64,000 nucleotides of DNA. Origin: Solea solea (lineage: Eukaryota > Chordata > Actinopteri > Pleuronectiformes > Soleidae). The stretch covers positions 6,404,238 to 6,468,237 of the forward strand of contig NC_081137.1 of NCBI RefSeq assembly GCF_958295425.1, written 5' to 3'. The position numbers and the translations under genes were made by a program. Position 1 is the first letter of the stretch. Every line of letters begins with the position of its first letter. The notes under the pieces are model-generated. The model was not told the origin of the DNA. It did no database searches and worked only from the letters and a program-made list of their open reading frames with translations. Below are positions 40,561-55,713 of the stretch, one piece after another.

Positions 40561-43500
40561 GAGCCAATAACCCTCTGGTCACTAGCCCAATTCCTTTCCT
40601 CTTGGCCATGGGCTGCCTGAAGTTTTTAAAAAATATATTATTTGCTTAAAACCAAAGGGTATTTTCATCTTATGTGGTTACACAGTAAACCAGCAGAGGA
40701 CGGAATAGCTCAGCTCTGTGCAATACAGAGAAGCAGAAGTTTTGAGTCCTTCAGTTTCACACAAACAGCTCTGATGTTGGATTTTAATGTGTGATGTTGT
40801 TACTGTGCCAATCTGGAACTAAAATATTGAACACCAAGCAAACATGAAACTTACACTCAGGGTGTGACATCCATGCTAATTTCAGCAAGTGAAAATGACA
40901 CCGCGTAGTAAAGAGTCAAATATCATATCTTCATCAGGGAAACCTGTTTTTTTCTACTAACCTTTTTTCCTCTAATCTAAACAAATTAATATAGTACTAA
41001 AATGGCAAATGTAAAAGATGTGTTGGTTTGAAAATGTAACTTAAATTTGCCACTGGATGTTACCAGTGTTTTAAAACTGCTTTTGAATTTAAAAAATGTA
41101 ATTTTTTAAATTTAATTTTGGAATTCATCTACCAGGCCATTTGCTGTGAAAATATTTGTATTAATCATTGAAGGCTGTAAATTGCATGTCTTAAATGTTG
41201 TTGTTTCTTTAGGAATAGACTGAAGCTCAAGGCATATTTTTCTGGGAGAAAACCCAATATATCAGCAAAATGAAAGAGAAAAAATAAATAATATACTGAC
41301 TAAATGGCTCTGGAAAAACACTTCAAATATACAAAAACTCTGAAATCCAATTACTAACTCCATAACTACAATTATACAATTATGCAGGTTTTTGTTCGTC
41401 CCGTAAATTGAAATTTAAAATAGTTTCAAACACACAATGTCTATACATTTTTACGGGTAGTAGCCAATAAATACTTTGAGTGCACTGATAGTAACCCCTT
41501 TTCTTCTGTTTTTTCTCTTTAAAGTTTGTACTATCTGTATTTGTTTTATCAGATTAACTGTTACCTCACTGAAGAAAAAGAGAGACAACAAATGAGCAGT
41601 TGGTCACTGATAAGCAGCATTCCTCGCTCAGCAGAGGGGAGCAGGCTCTGTCTCTGCTGTCGGCAAATGTTAAAACAGTGGGGGTGAACTACTGTGACCC
41701 CCTCCTCACACACACACACACACAGTACACAGGGAAGGGTAAACACAAGGACACCAGTCCTTGTTTTTTCTTTCCAGGCCTGTGCTGTGGAGAGCAGGGA
41801 GAACATTTGGATGAGTGGACAAACTTTTGCCGGTGTCCAATTTGGTGCAGAGTCAGAGACTGGTCATGACCCGGGACAACAGAAGGGAGAAGACGCACAT
41901 AACAAATGTGCAGACACCGACACAGAAAGCTTGAAAAGTTTTGTACCGAGTTGAAAGACGTGATGTAAATAAGGCGTAGTTCCCACTCAAATTGTAAACT
42001 GAACGTTAAAGTTGTCTTTTTAGACCCATTCATTTCCCTGTGATGTTGCAGATGTTCAACATTTATTTATTTGTCTGAATAAGGAAATAATTATGAATAC
42101 ATTCAAATTTGCTGTATTTGCATTAAGTTCTCATACAAATCTTCAGTAAATTTGATTTACTTTTCATCACTTTTGTTCTGTTTTTACGTGTAAGATTCAA
42201 TATTCTATCACTTTAATGTCAAGTACAGTGAAATTGCTTTTATGGCAACAGTGCAACCTTGTTCAGCATCATCGATTACTGAGAATGTATCTTTTACTCC
42301 CCATTGTTTTCAGCTGTTTGTTTCCCTATTGTCTGATTTAGTGGGTGCTCCTGTGTTTAAGGGTGTGTCTCCTGCACCATCTCTGTCCGTTCCACTGTGA
42401 TACACCAGGGAAGAGGTACGTGACTTATTCATCCCTTAAGTTTTCTGCTGTAGCTTCCTTATTTGGATATTTTATAATGTTTTTCTTGTCATATGTAAAC
42501 TTACTCTTTTTATTTCATCTGTTTATGAATGAATTTGTTTTTATTGTCATTATACACACAGGTATAATGATATATGCGTCTTTCTCACAATAAAGACTAG
42601 AAGAATCGATGTGCAAATAATAAGAAAAATAGAAACCTATTTCTATTTACATTACAGTAAAATTGCATATATTGTACAAGAAATTGGACATATTTTGTGA
42701 GTCACCAGTTCAGGAGTTTTACATTTTCTGAACTTCTTTCCAGACGGCAGACGTTTGAACAAAGAGTGTCTACGGTGAGTGTTGTGTGCTCTTGTCCTGA
42801 TCCTGTGAGGAGGCTCTGATAGAGGCTCTACATTTGTCTGACTGCTGTTTTTTTGTGTCTTTAATGCACTTTGTGTCAGAAATTGCACAGAAACTCCCTC
42901 AGGGCAGACTACATAAGGAGTTTGTGGTCTGGCCCTGGCTTCTCTTACTTGACACAATGCAGGTCTGTCATATTTGTTTCACAGTCAATCAGTCAAACTG
43001 TGTAGGTGTATGGCGCTTATTATCAACTGGCTTTACAAACATCGACTAGCCTACAGTATGTGAGAAGCATGTTTTTTTACGGAGGTGACCTCACATCCAG
43101 TTCTGATCCAACTCCTGATGAAAATGAAATGCACCAAGACTGTGAGACCTCACCAGTTACCCACGACTACTACTGAATCGTTAGAATCAGTTAATTAAAA
43201 AGATTTGTTCAGTACTTCCTGCATGACCGGAGCACAGACTTACATACATCAGCAGTTTGCGATTGCAAGTTTTCAGCAGTGTGGTCGCTAAATACACTAG
43301 ACTCCTCTGTTAAATATTGAGATTTTAGACATTTCTGTGCTAAGTGTTGGAGATTAACACACATGTTCAGGATTTGTAGGTCTTTTTAATTGATCTACAG
43401 AGTTAGAGGGTTTTTTTTAATACCAGAGCAGGTATTAAAAAACGTACCAGGTACTATCGCTAATGGAAAAGCGCAAGGTCGAGCTGGGCCAGGACTGGGT

Positions 43501-44095
43501 AGTGAAAAGCTACCTTCTTTTGTTAGGCTGTCATGAGAAACTCACCAACATGAGAAATACTGGCAACAGTACAGAAGTAAAGCATACAAAATGTTGGACT
43601 TTGGGAAATCAAAACATTTCAAATAAGCACAGAAAGTGCACTGCTGTTAAAAACAATGGTCACTGTCTATATGTGCTATTACTGATGTCTTGTTAAAAGG
43701 CTGTTGCATAAATTACTGTATTCAAAGTAGTGGAAAATACTAAAATGTACTAAAAAAAGTGGATGAGACAGACAACAGTAAGTGTGAGGTGAAGAGGAGT
43801 TGAATCACAAACAGCTGTGTGAATGTCATACCCATACAGGGATACACAGAGTTTGTGGCACATGTGCTGCGAGTGTGTCTGTGTGTTTTTCTAATCTCAA
43901 TCTAATTTTCTCTTGTTAATTAGTTTACTGCTGCCTCCTGCCGCCTCTCACACAGATGGTGTCTAACTTTTCTCCTCACTGTTTTGTCAGACAACCTGGG
44001 GGCTTGAGATTTCTCACCACCCTGCGGTGCTGCGCTGTTTATACAAGAAGCTGCACATGAGTGACACACAGGTTTGTTTGTGTGTGTGTAATTCT
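40561..44095. other. intergenic spacer, no gene seen
   Basis: Divergent gap between rexo2 (-) and ripply1 (+). Short CA run near 41707-41722. A fragment near 43430-43520 (ACCAGGTACTATCGCTAATG, GCGCAAGGTCGAGCTGGGCC) looks like a diverged MITE. No exon structure seen. Confidence 0.45.
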
Positions 44096-44099
44096 AGCC

Positions 44100-44345
44100 A
44101 TTTAAGGACTCTACGTGGACTTGAATTCATTTATCCAAACCTCGGTTCATATCATAACCCAAAACTTATCCAGTTCCTCAGAAACAAGTTTGTGTCTCAT
44201 TAGGACTAGGTTCTGGTCCCCATGAGGACTACTGGTTCCGACAAGTCAGATTTTATGTCAGAAAAGGTCCTGGAAGGAAGCAAATACGAGTCTTGTAAGT
44301 GAGGACTAAATGCTAAACCCTGATCTTTAACCTAGCACAGATTAT
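44100..44345. repeat. dispersed repeat, GGACTAGGTTCTGGTCCCC type, copy 3
   Basis: Shares CCAGTTCCTCAGAAA, GGACTAGGTTCTGGTCCCC and GAGGACTACTGGTTCCGACA with the copy at 40.4 kb. Its tail (GTGAGGACTAAATGCT, TAACCCTCAAAAGGCC) reappears beyond the adjoining element at about 44675-44725. Confidence 0.65.
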
Positions 44346-44370
44346 AACCCTCAAAAGGCCTCCTTTAATT

Positions 44371-44660
44371 CAGTGTGACACCATTATTGCCAATGTTGGT
44401 GTAAATAGGCAAAGAGCAAAGACAGCTACAGACTTTTCACAGGAGGCAGATTTATTCCAAATAAGATCATTCGCTCTCTTATCATCCTCCTCTTCCTCAC
44501 ATACTTCACACGCTGGTGCAGTGAAATTAGATTAAGATGGAGCGAGAGATAAGGTGACTCTAAGTAGTATTATTATTTCATGCATTTATTGTTGTTATTT
44601 GCTTTATAATATATTATTTATAATAACAGCTCTGGTATGTACCACAGTTTGAGAACCATG
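44371..44660 (+). repeat. unnamed ~200-290 bp repeat, copy A
   Basis: Matches 60968-61192 over about 200 bases at roughly 80 percent by eye: GGTGTAAATAGGCAA, CTTTTCACAGGAGGCAGATT, AAGATCATTCGCTCTCT, CATCCTCCTC, GTGAAATTAGATTA, ending in ATTATTATT. Copy B is flanked by TGGTTCTCAAATG and this copy by GTTTGAGAACCATGGTTG. Confidence 0.75.
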
Positions 44661-45659
44661 GTTGTAGAGCATTATAAGTAAGTGAGGACTAAATACTGAT
44701 TCTAACCCTCAAAGCCATAATCACACACACAAACACACTGTTTCTTTCTGTCTGTATAAAATACAATCATTTCAATTAATTCACTTCATTAACCTGCAAA
44801 ATGTATCAAGTTTATTTTTATTTTCAGGACTTTAACAGCCTTGACTGGCATCATCACTTATACTTGCATGCGTGTGCAGTCCATTATAGCGGGTGTGAGA
44901 ATCGTCACTGGTCGCCTGCTCTAATGGCCTCTAATGGCTCTTTCTCATGCGGGTCACACAGAGCTGTCAGGGACCAGCAGGGGCCACGTGACGCCCGCTG
45001 AGCGCTCAGAGTCACACATGGGCGCAAAAGGCACAAATGGGCCAGATAATGGGCCAAATAAGAGGAATTTACCTCCGCAAACACAAATTACTTCTGTCAA
45101 ATTGTCATCTGCGCCAGTAGACGGAGCAAAGATCGAGTTTGAGGAAAATATGTCGAGGACAAAGTCGAAATTCAGCTTTGTAATTTTTTTTCATCATTGG
45201 ACCTGAAAAATTGGGACCGTCTACAAAGTGCAACACCGAAATAAGAAGAATATGAGGTCCCATTTTTTTCAAAGATGGCAAATTAAAAGATTTTAATGCT
45301 ATTTCTGCGAGATTCTAAGTTTCTTAATATGTTTGAGAATTAAATCACAACTTTATTCTCAGAATATATTATCGTAAACATGCATCTTAAAACTATAGGC
45401 ATTTTTTGTGTGTGGGCAAAGGCTGTTTTAAATTGCTTTTAACCACTGACTATTCTACAAAACCGTGCCATCGTTAATCTACCTACGTTTTTATTCAGGT
45501 GTTTAAGTTTTTTTACCCTTTTAAACATTTGAACTCATCTTGATTTTTGTAGTTTATGTCACTGTGTTTGGAAACGGCTTTTATCTGCACTGTCTTTAAA
45601 GGATGGCATGAAATTACGACGACCATTCACTCACATGTTTCTTCATTAAAATCATTTGT

Positions 45660-45962
45660 CATGTATCAGCACATAGACCCGGGGGTTGGGGGGTCTGCTC
45701 CTCCTCCTCCTCGCCCTCCTCCCCCTCTGGTTGCAGCAGACGCCCCCCCCCTCTCTGTGAGTGACCACCTCGGCTTTATAAACCCCTCACTCTGCCATCA
45801 TCGCCACACACTCTTTCTCCACCTCAGGACAGAGACACTTCCACAGCCGCAGTCCAGCGTTAGACGGAACAAACCTACGCTTCTTCCACACGCGAGGATT
45901 GCAATACTCAACACATTTATACACTATTTTGCCCCTTTTGGTGGTTAATTTGTGCTCAGAGA
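45660..45962 (+). promoter_or_regulatory. ripply1: ripply1 promoter and 5' UTR
   Basis: GC-rich, pyrimidine-rich stretch with a TATA-type element (CTTTATAAAC, about 45774-45783) 180 bases before the start codon. Transcription would begin near 45805, leaving a leader of about 155 bases with no intron visible. Confidence 0.5.
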
Positions 45963-47964
45963 ATGAGTTCCGCGTGCGTGCTCGTCCAGCCGGCGACTCT
46001 CGGCGCAGTGTCTCGGTCGCGGCCGCAGACAGTGAGCAGCAGCTCGGACACGAACAACAGGTAACTGGACACAGTTAACTATTAATTATTATTGTTTTGT
46101 GGTTCTTTTTACCGGTTTAACACGGTGGCTCATTAATGCTGTGGAAGAATGGCTAGTCAAAACGGCTACCTAGCTAAACCAAATGGTTGCTAGGCGACAG
46201 TAGCTGTTGACGTAGCTTCACGAACACTGTTGTTAACTGAACTCCAGACATTAGTTTTGGTGTTTAACTGGGTTCATTAAGGCCTACATTCATATTTTAA
46301 TCCAAAGTTCACTTTGACCCCAGGAAGCAGGGGCATGCACAGACATTGGGAAGGGCAGGGGTGAAAATTAAAAGGGGCACCTACTGCGCACACACCGGTG
46401 GGGCAGGCACTTGAGTATATCATACATATACAGGGACATCATTTACAGCCCAGCATCACTTTCTATTCCTGAGCATTTTCTATATGAATATAATTTTTTC
46501 TAAAGGACACTGTTTGGGACACTGTCATGTAGGGACAGTAGGGAACTTCATAACGACAAGGAAATGTGGGGCAAACTGGATTTGCGGGGAGAGAGCACAT
46601 CAAACTCAACCAATCCCCACTCAAGAGTCCATACTTCTTCTAGTTGTTGGAATGTATCTCTAAAGTTGTCTTTCTGTGGACAGTTTCCTGGAGTTCATAT
46701 GGGAAAATGGTTTTCCATTCATATAATGAACACCGCTGGAAATTGGACGGTCAGACGAGTTCACAACAGCAGGACATTGTCCAAAATCCAGAAATTTGAC
46801 TGATTAAGGTGCTGGCAGGAGTCCAGACAGACGTTTGGCAGACATTCTCACATAGCCGCTCTGGACAATTTCAGAAAATGATCCCATCAGTTTTTTTTAT
46901 GGTAGTCAAAAATTATGCATCACCACATCCATCTTTTTCCTCGTGCAGGAAGCCTACAATCGTCAGTACACTGTTTTCATTGTTCTGATCACATTTCCTC
47001 TCTCTGTCTTTAGTCAGACCTCACTGTGGAGACCATGGTTATCCAGCAACAGGGACGGTCCTGTGCGATGCCCACGGAGCAAACTATCTTGTGTAAGTTC
47101 CAACACTTTAACATATAGATTCTCTTTTTGGTGTTTTGTTAGCACAGAGCCTTTTTTTAAGCTTTTTTGAGCTACACTTGTGCTTTTGCTGCTATAACAT
47201 GTCACAGAACATGTTATCCTGCACCAGAACAGAGTTCTTCTAAAGAGTTTTGGACATCATACTGTTGGGATTTTGACATGACATTTTGTACTCACAGTCT
47301 TTGTCTCTGACTCCTCAGCCTTACTCCAGACCCACGGTGCCAGGTTGTTCGATGATAAGTGGGAAATCTCAGTCCTTCCAGCATCCCGTCAGGTCAGCAT
47401 CTCTCTTTCTACATATGTTCATTCTTATAAGCATGCATCCACAACACAGCACTTTCACTTTTGCCAGGTTTTCTGTCCAGAGCCCTATTTCCACCTGTGC
47501 AGCTCAGCAATTATTTAAATCGTCAGACTTTGAGGGAAAATCCTCATCCCCAATTTTGGAACACTTTTGTCAGTAACAGAACCGTCACTTTTTGTTTTGT
47601 TAAAAACATTGTTTTTCCATTCTGCCTTCTCTTAAACACAAACAGAGCATGTCTTCATATCAAGAAGAGAGAACATGAAATGCTGGACCACACCACGTTG
47701 CACTGAACTGCACTTGGTGGAAATGAGGCTTAAGATAGTTCTTGTTATTTCATTTTTGCTTGTACAGTGAGATCATGTGTTTTGATAGTTGTGCATCTGT
47801 GGTTATAGGCACCTGAATGTTAACATGAGCTTGTTTCTGTCCTACAAACAGACTCTTCTGGCCCCGAACCAAGTCATTTGACTATCTGTACAGTGACGGA
47901 GAGGCATTACTGAGGAACTTCCCTGTACAGGCAACCATTAGCTTTTATGACGAGTCTGACTGTG

Positions 47965-47999
<35 letters not shown>

Positions 48000-48077
48000 G
48001 AGGACTGGGAAGAGGAGGGCAACTCTGATGATGAAGAGAGCCACAAACTGCATTCACATTTCACCTCCTACAACTAA
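45963..48077 (+). CDS. ripply1: Ripply1 transcriptional corepressor, 4 exons, 158 aa
   Basis: Exons 45963-46060, 47014-47092, 47319-47392, 47852-48077, all GT-AG, 477 nt. Ripply proteins bridge T-box factors to Groucho/TLE corepressors; in fish embryos ripply1 shuts off presomitic genes as somites form. Visible motifs: the Groucho-binding WRPW at residues 38-41 (in LWRPWLSS), and the Ripply homology domain about 80-118 (QHPVRLFWPRTKSFDYLYSD then GEALLRNFPVQATISFYDES). The tail is very acidic: ten Asp in a row at 123-132 encoded by (GAT)10, then more Asp/Glu. WRPWLSS, SFDYLYS and NFPVQATI fit Ripply1 better than Ripply2, which has NFPIQATI. Human RIPPLY1 is on the X chromosome, as is PRRG3, the ortholog of the next gene. 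Confidence 0.9.
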
Positions 48078-48654
48078 AAAGGACTGATGAGAGCATCTCT
48101 GTCTTCAAATGTGAAAGAACTGGAGAGACTTGAGAATTGTTTTGTTCATACAAACTTAACTGATAGATTGTAACAGCCAAGCAAATATCACATAAGTGAG
48201 AGACAATCCACTATCATCAAGGTTGAAGTGTGTTTGAGACGTGTATTCTGTCATATCTCAAACCACTGTGACACTCAAAGGCCATTGAATGATGTTTGTC
48301 ACATGTTTGTCACAAACCTTAAGACGTAAGGAAAGTAGAAACTGTACTGTTTATTTTCTGTGTGTTACTGCACACAATTAGTGAAGTGGTTTGCAGTATC
48401 TGCAATGCAATATGTTTGGTGATAAAAGAAAGCCAGGCTTCATGAGCTCCTGCATTTGGGAGATTTGTTATGTTTACAGTCAATCTCAGGGTCGGATCTT
48501 TGCCTATGTGTACAGAAAGAATGTAATCCACACTCATTTCTAACTTATAATGTATATAGCACATAACCTGTACATAGAGAAATTTATTTTTGATTTATTT
48601 TTATATTCTGTGCATCTGTGTAAACTTTGCCCAAACTGAGATTTTATGAAACAA

Positions 48655-48660
48655 AATAAA
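48655..48660 (+). terminator. polyadenylation signal of ripply1
   Basis: AATAAA about 580 bases after the stop codon. Confidence 0.6.
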
Positions 48661-48729
48661 ACAACTTTTTTTGGGACTTAATTATGCTTCTCTATTTGCC
48701 ACTTTTTTGATGATCTGCCACAAAATAAC

Positions 48730-49260
48730 TTAGAAATCCTTATCCTTAACTTTAACCATAACTAGTTCTTGCACATTTCTAACCTTAACCACAATTCACA
48801 ACCTTAATTAATAATTAATATATGGAAATTAGGATATGCCTCTGTTATGCCAGGTTTTAGTCCCAATGAAGACTTAGTGTTTATACCAGAAAAGAGGCCA
48901 AAAAGGAAACAAAGCACACAAACATTTTTATAAAGCAGGGTAACATTTTTCAGGCCAAGTATTTATATTTAATGCATTCCCTATTCTGTTATCTTAACCT
49001 TAACTGTCACAACTAAATGCCTATCCCTAACCCTTACCCCAACCAAAAAAACAACCCTAACCCTACATTTCAAAACCACATTTTAACCCTCAAAAGGCCC
49101 TTTAAAGTTGTGAGGACCAGCAACAAAGATTTAAATTAAAACGTATCCTGACAATCTACAGACATGTACGCACAGATTTCCTTTTAAGGACTTGCAGTGA
49201 CTTCCGTTCATTTGGACAGCCTAACAAGAGTGCTATCCCTAATCTTAACCATAACCAACA
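48730..49260. repeat. dispersed repeat, CTAACCCTAACC / GTGAGGACCAGC type, copies 4 and 5
   Basis: Two adjoining units: one with TAACCTTAACCACAATTCAC and GGTTTTAGTCCCAATGAAGA (about 48730-48910), a second with CCCTAACCCTTACCCCAACC and AAGTTGTGAGGACCAGCAAC (about 48990-49140). The telomere-like CCCTAA units are part of this element, not a telomere. Confidence 0.6.
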
Positions 49261-49779
49261 GTAAGTCTTGAAGTATGTGACATTTACTGTACTTGAGTCA
49301 TTTTCTGATATAAAATGTACTTAAGTATTAGAAGTAAAAGTATTATAAATTTGAGTAGTTGGGATTGAGCAATAGTAGCTCAGTGGTAGCACAAGTTGTC
49401 TTGGGAGGTTGCAGGTTAAATTCCTGGCCCTGCGAGTCTACACATGTTAATGTTAACCTCATGTTGTAGCATGTGACCATTACCAACTCTTCTTCTTCTG
49501 ATTTTATTTGGTAGTTACAAGCAACAAAGATAGTTAGAGGAAATGTAGTGGATAAAAAGTAAAAGTTGCTCAAAATATAAAAGTAAACAAAACACAAACA
49601 CCAAAAAAAACTGCCCCACTCTGTGCCTCTGTGAGTCACCACGGCATGTTGTCGGGCCCCTTTAAGAATGACTTGCTGCACGTGCCACTCCTTCACCTCT
49701 CTGTCGTTGACGTTTTTCTCTGGTTATAGTTTTTTTTTTTTTATTTTATTATTTTTTAGCGTCTACTTTAGTCCCGCCC

Positions 49780-49950
49780 TTCTTCCCAGCATGTCGACAT
49801 TCACGGCGGCTGTGATTGGTCAGTCGTAGGGATTCCTCGTCTCCTATAGGCTCGCGGGCGCATGAATCACGCTCAGTGGGTAGTGACTCGTGTGGGAGTT
49901 CCCTGGAGTCCACGATGGAACAGGAAAGGCCTTTATCAAACGGAATGAAG
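49780..49950 (+). promoter_or_regulatory. prrg3: prrg3 promoter and leader exon 1
   Basis: GC-richer stretch with an inverted CCAAT box (GTGATTGGTCAG, about 49811-49822) and a strong donor (GTAAGG) after 49950. The exon carries ATG 49915, which opens an upstream ORF rather than the main protein. The next leader exon begins at 51721 after CTGCAG. Confidence 0.5.
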
Positions 49951-51747
49951 GTAAGGAAGATTTTTATTTTAAAAGATATATACCGTCATTGAACAAACAC
50001 ACTTACCTGTTTTTAAATGCAGCCGTTGACAAAATGGCGACATTTGTCACTTAAGAGGATCATAACGGTCGTGACAATGAATTTTTCACAAGCAGTTATA
50101 AAAGCAGTCATACCGTGTTGGCATGTCAAAGAAGCCCTCTGTCTCTATTAGTCCATTAAAGTCCTGTTTTTTGTTGTTACAGAGAAATGTTTATCGACGG
50201 AATAAATGTGCAGTATGTTGTTTTACAGTTGAAGAAAAGGCTTAATGTGTGTGTGTGTTGTGTGTGTGTGTGTGTGTGTGTGAGTCAAAGATTTTTAAAT
50301 AGGGCTATTTGACATCCGGTGTAAAACAGTTGTCCCTCTGTATCCTAATTATTCAGGCTATTCTGAAGTCAGAGCCTCCCCTATCTTTGTCTCAGTTGCT
50401 ATGGAAACCAACCCCCACCCCACCCTCTCCATCTATATTTATAGAAGCCTATGTTGTTCCTGGGGGTATTTTTACATTTGGTGAATAATGTCTCAACACT
50501 GAAGGACACATGTACGCAGCATGTAGTCATTATATTCCATTTATTCATGTACTGTAGACATTTGACACAGACGGGAGTGAGGACAATATGACACAAGCAT
50601 GTCTTATTGAAAGAGGACAAACTCACAAACTGCACTACAGCAAGATTTGTAAGGAAAAGCGAGCCCTTTAATACGTTTGAATATAGAACATGTTGCAGCT
50701 CCACTTTATTCCCTAAACATGAGTCACCCCACTTGTTAAAATTAGATTGGAGAACCTTGACCTGGAAAAAAAATACTATTGGTTTTACATGTTTAAATCT
50801 ATGAACTGCATTTAAGTTGATTGAATAAATGTATAGCAAACCACATATTTATTGTAACAGGTGGGGACTGACCAACAACACATAACATCTTCTCTCTTAC
50901 AAAAGCTAATCCGCTGAAGAACAGTAAATTGAGGTGTTGTGGATTGAATCAGGTCGGGTCATGCATAGAAGGTCAAATATAGGACTGCAATGATTTATCA
51001 ATAAATCAATTAGTAAAATAATTACTATTACTAAACTATTTTGATAATTGATTCATTTTTTCTTAAATGTTGTGGGAACTGTTGTGTTTCTCTTCTCCTC
51101 TTCTCTCTATAACATTGTAAGGTTTCTGCCTTTCAAGTACCTTGAGATAATTTACATAGACAAAAGACGTTTTTTTAAAATCTAATCATAGACATAATTT
51201 CAACATTTGAGAGGTAGAATGGGTAATGGCTGTTTGTATCTGTTAAATTAAAGAGTGCAAACAGGCTTACACCACGATGCAATATTGCAAAACACTTAGT
51301 ATTTGCAAAATCATACAACAATAATAATAATACATTTATTATTTTATTTTACTATTATTTTATTTATAGTACAATGAAAATATACACAGTGCTTATACAG
51401 TTACAGACACTAAAACAACGGTTGTAAAACAGGAAAATATTCAAAGGACATCAAAAAAGACAAAACAAACCACTGATTGATAAACCATATTGATATACTC
51501 CCACAACAGCTCCACTGAAAGTGAGCACTTGGCACCATCTAGTGGACTGAAACGTCAATATTTTTTTTAACGCTAATCCACAATAAGTTTGTTTATTTGT
51601 AACATCAGTTAAAAAATTCTATACAAAGGCATATGCCTCCTGAAGCTCAGACAGGAACTATGAACTTCCGGAATAGAGTGAAAAGTGTGTTGAGTCTAAT
51701 GTGCTGTGTTTTCCCTGCAGGTCTGTGCCTTGTCAGTGTGTGAATAA
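49915..51747 (+). CDS. spliced upstream ORF of prrg3, 20 codons
   Basis: ATG at 49915 reads 12 codons to the exon 1 donor (49950), continues in frame through 51721-51747, and ends at TAA 51745-51747, 12 bases before the prrg3 start codon. The peptide is MEQERPLSNGMK followed by VCALSVCE. Whether it is translated is unknown. It could lower translation of prrg3 through reinitiation. Confidence 0.35.
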
Positions 51748-51759
51748 CAGGGCAGGAGC

Positions 51760-54197
<2,438 letters not shown>

Positions 54198-54294
54198 TCT
54201 CCTAATGCATCTGAATGAGGCCAATGCTGGCTGCTGGTTGGTGACACCCATGTTATTTGTTGTTTTTCGGCACCATAAAACACTTTTGTTTGAC

Positions 54295-54785
54295 TCCTGT
54301 GCTGTGTTTCCAACATGGTACGGTTTGGTTTGCTACAGTATGGTTTGGAATGGTAAAGCCCCGGGTCAGGCTTGTGTTTTGACTGAGAACAGTACCTTTT
54401 CATGGTAGACGGGGTGTCGGCTGTGCCTGATGGCCGTGTCAGCGAGATACATAGCGTGGCGTCCTACGACGGTATGGTCTGGAATGGTATAGCCCTGGGT
54501 CAGGCTTGGGTTTTGACTGAGAACAGTACCTTTTCATGTGAGTGACAACAGACAAAAATGGAGGACATCGAGAGTTCTCTTTTCCTGCTCGGTTTGTTGC
54601 TGTTTGTCTCAACAGGACGTCACGTTTGTGTGAGAATAACAGGAAATGTCTGACGCCCAATCATTGGACTGTACCATACCATTTTACTCTGGTACTCCAA
54701 AGGAAGGGTGCAAAAATAATGGAATGAAAGTGGCTGGTTATTTTGGTACTGTGACTGTACCATACTGAACCGTTCAATGGAAACA
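54295..54785. mobile_element. MITE-like element with terminal inverted repeats, in the prrg3 3' UTR
   Basis: Left end GCTGTGTTTCCAACATGGTA and right end (reverse complement) GCCGTGTTTCCATTGAACGG form an imperfect inverted pair. Two imperfect tandem copies of a ~75-base unit (GTCAGGCTTGTGTTTTGACT ... ACAGTACCTTTTCATG) lie inside at about 54340-54405 and 54480-54540. No coding capacity. No convincing target duplication seen. Confidence 0.6.
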
Positions 54786-55200
54786 CGGCTATGGTTGCAA
54801 CCTTAAGTCACACTGGATTTTGTTCACAGTCACATCAGGCACTTCATTTATTTTGCTCCTCATTTTGCTGCAGCACACTGTAAATGCGTGCAGCCCAGTG
54901 ACTGTATATAAACATCTACTACATCTACCAAGAGGGAAGCCAAAACATCTTCCAGCCCGATGTTTAATTAAACATGTTGTTTTCTGTACACAATGTACAA
55001 AGGTAACTTTTCCATGTTTTGCAGAAACGTAAAACAGCAAAGTTTCCTCAGAGACCAGGCTGGTGTGTGACTCTACAGACTGGATTTACTGTACATAGTC
55101 AGTAGTGAGAGTATTTGGAGTCCAAGCCAAAGTTGTTAAATGGATAATTTCCTGTTTTGTTTGCTGTTCATTGTTGTTTATATCCAGATTTCCATAAAAA

Positions 55201-55235
55201 GTTGAATGGAAAGCCAGCAGGGCTTTCCATTCAAC
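55201..55235 (+). ncRNA. perfect 15-bp hairpin in the prrg3 3' UTR
   Basis: GTTGAATGGAAAGCC (55201-55215), loop AGCAG, GGCTTTCCATTCAAC (55221-55235): no mismatch. It lies inside the inferred 3' UTR, about 480 bases before the polyadenylation signal. Reported as an RNA structure, not as a proven RNA gene. Confidence 0.5.
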
Positions 55236-55713
55236 GAACAAGACTATGCTCACATTTTTGATACTTAAACTACTGACTGTGTAGTTTGTTACAGTGTTTG
55301 TAGAAAAGCTCTGTCTCTGAGAGTAAATCCCTGTATTTCTGCTTCACGCTCACTGTGAATCCCGTCATGTCAGACAGTTAACTTCTTTCATCTGCTGTGG
55401 CCTCGTGGTGATGAACCAGGTTCTGTTGCTTTGGGTTAAAATGTGTGTGGACTGAATCTCCTTAGTAATGACTTCTGCTCCCCTGCTGTGCCAAACAGGT
55501 GGGAGTTTATTCGTTGCCAAATGTGCTTTGTCTCAGTACTTTATATATAAATCTATGTGTGGACCAAACTGATATCTACTCTGTACAGGCCTTATTTCCT
55601 GCAGTTTAAGACAGGGGCTTTGTATAAATACGTTAAAACTAGGGACACTTTGTCTTGCCACAGACCAGCCTCCCTATTCCTTTGTATTTGTTTTGGTTAA
55701 TCTATTTAAGTCA

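Noticed and set aside
49020..49090. Interstitial telomere repeat
   Set aside because: CCCTAA-like units are degenerate and tied to a dispersed repeat with several copies in the window.
50399..50839. 146-residue minus-strand frame in the prrg3 leader intron
   Set aside because: Low-complexity, Phe/Asn/Lys-rich composition typical of AT-rich non-coding DNA; no homology recognised.
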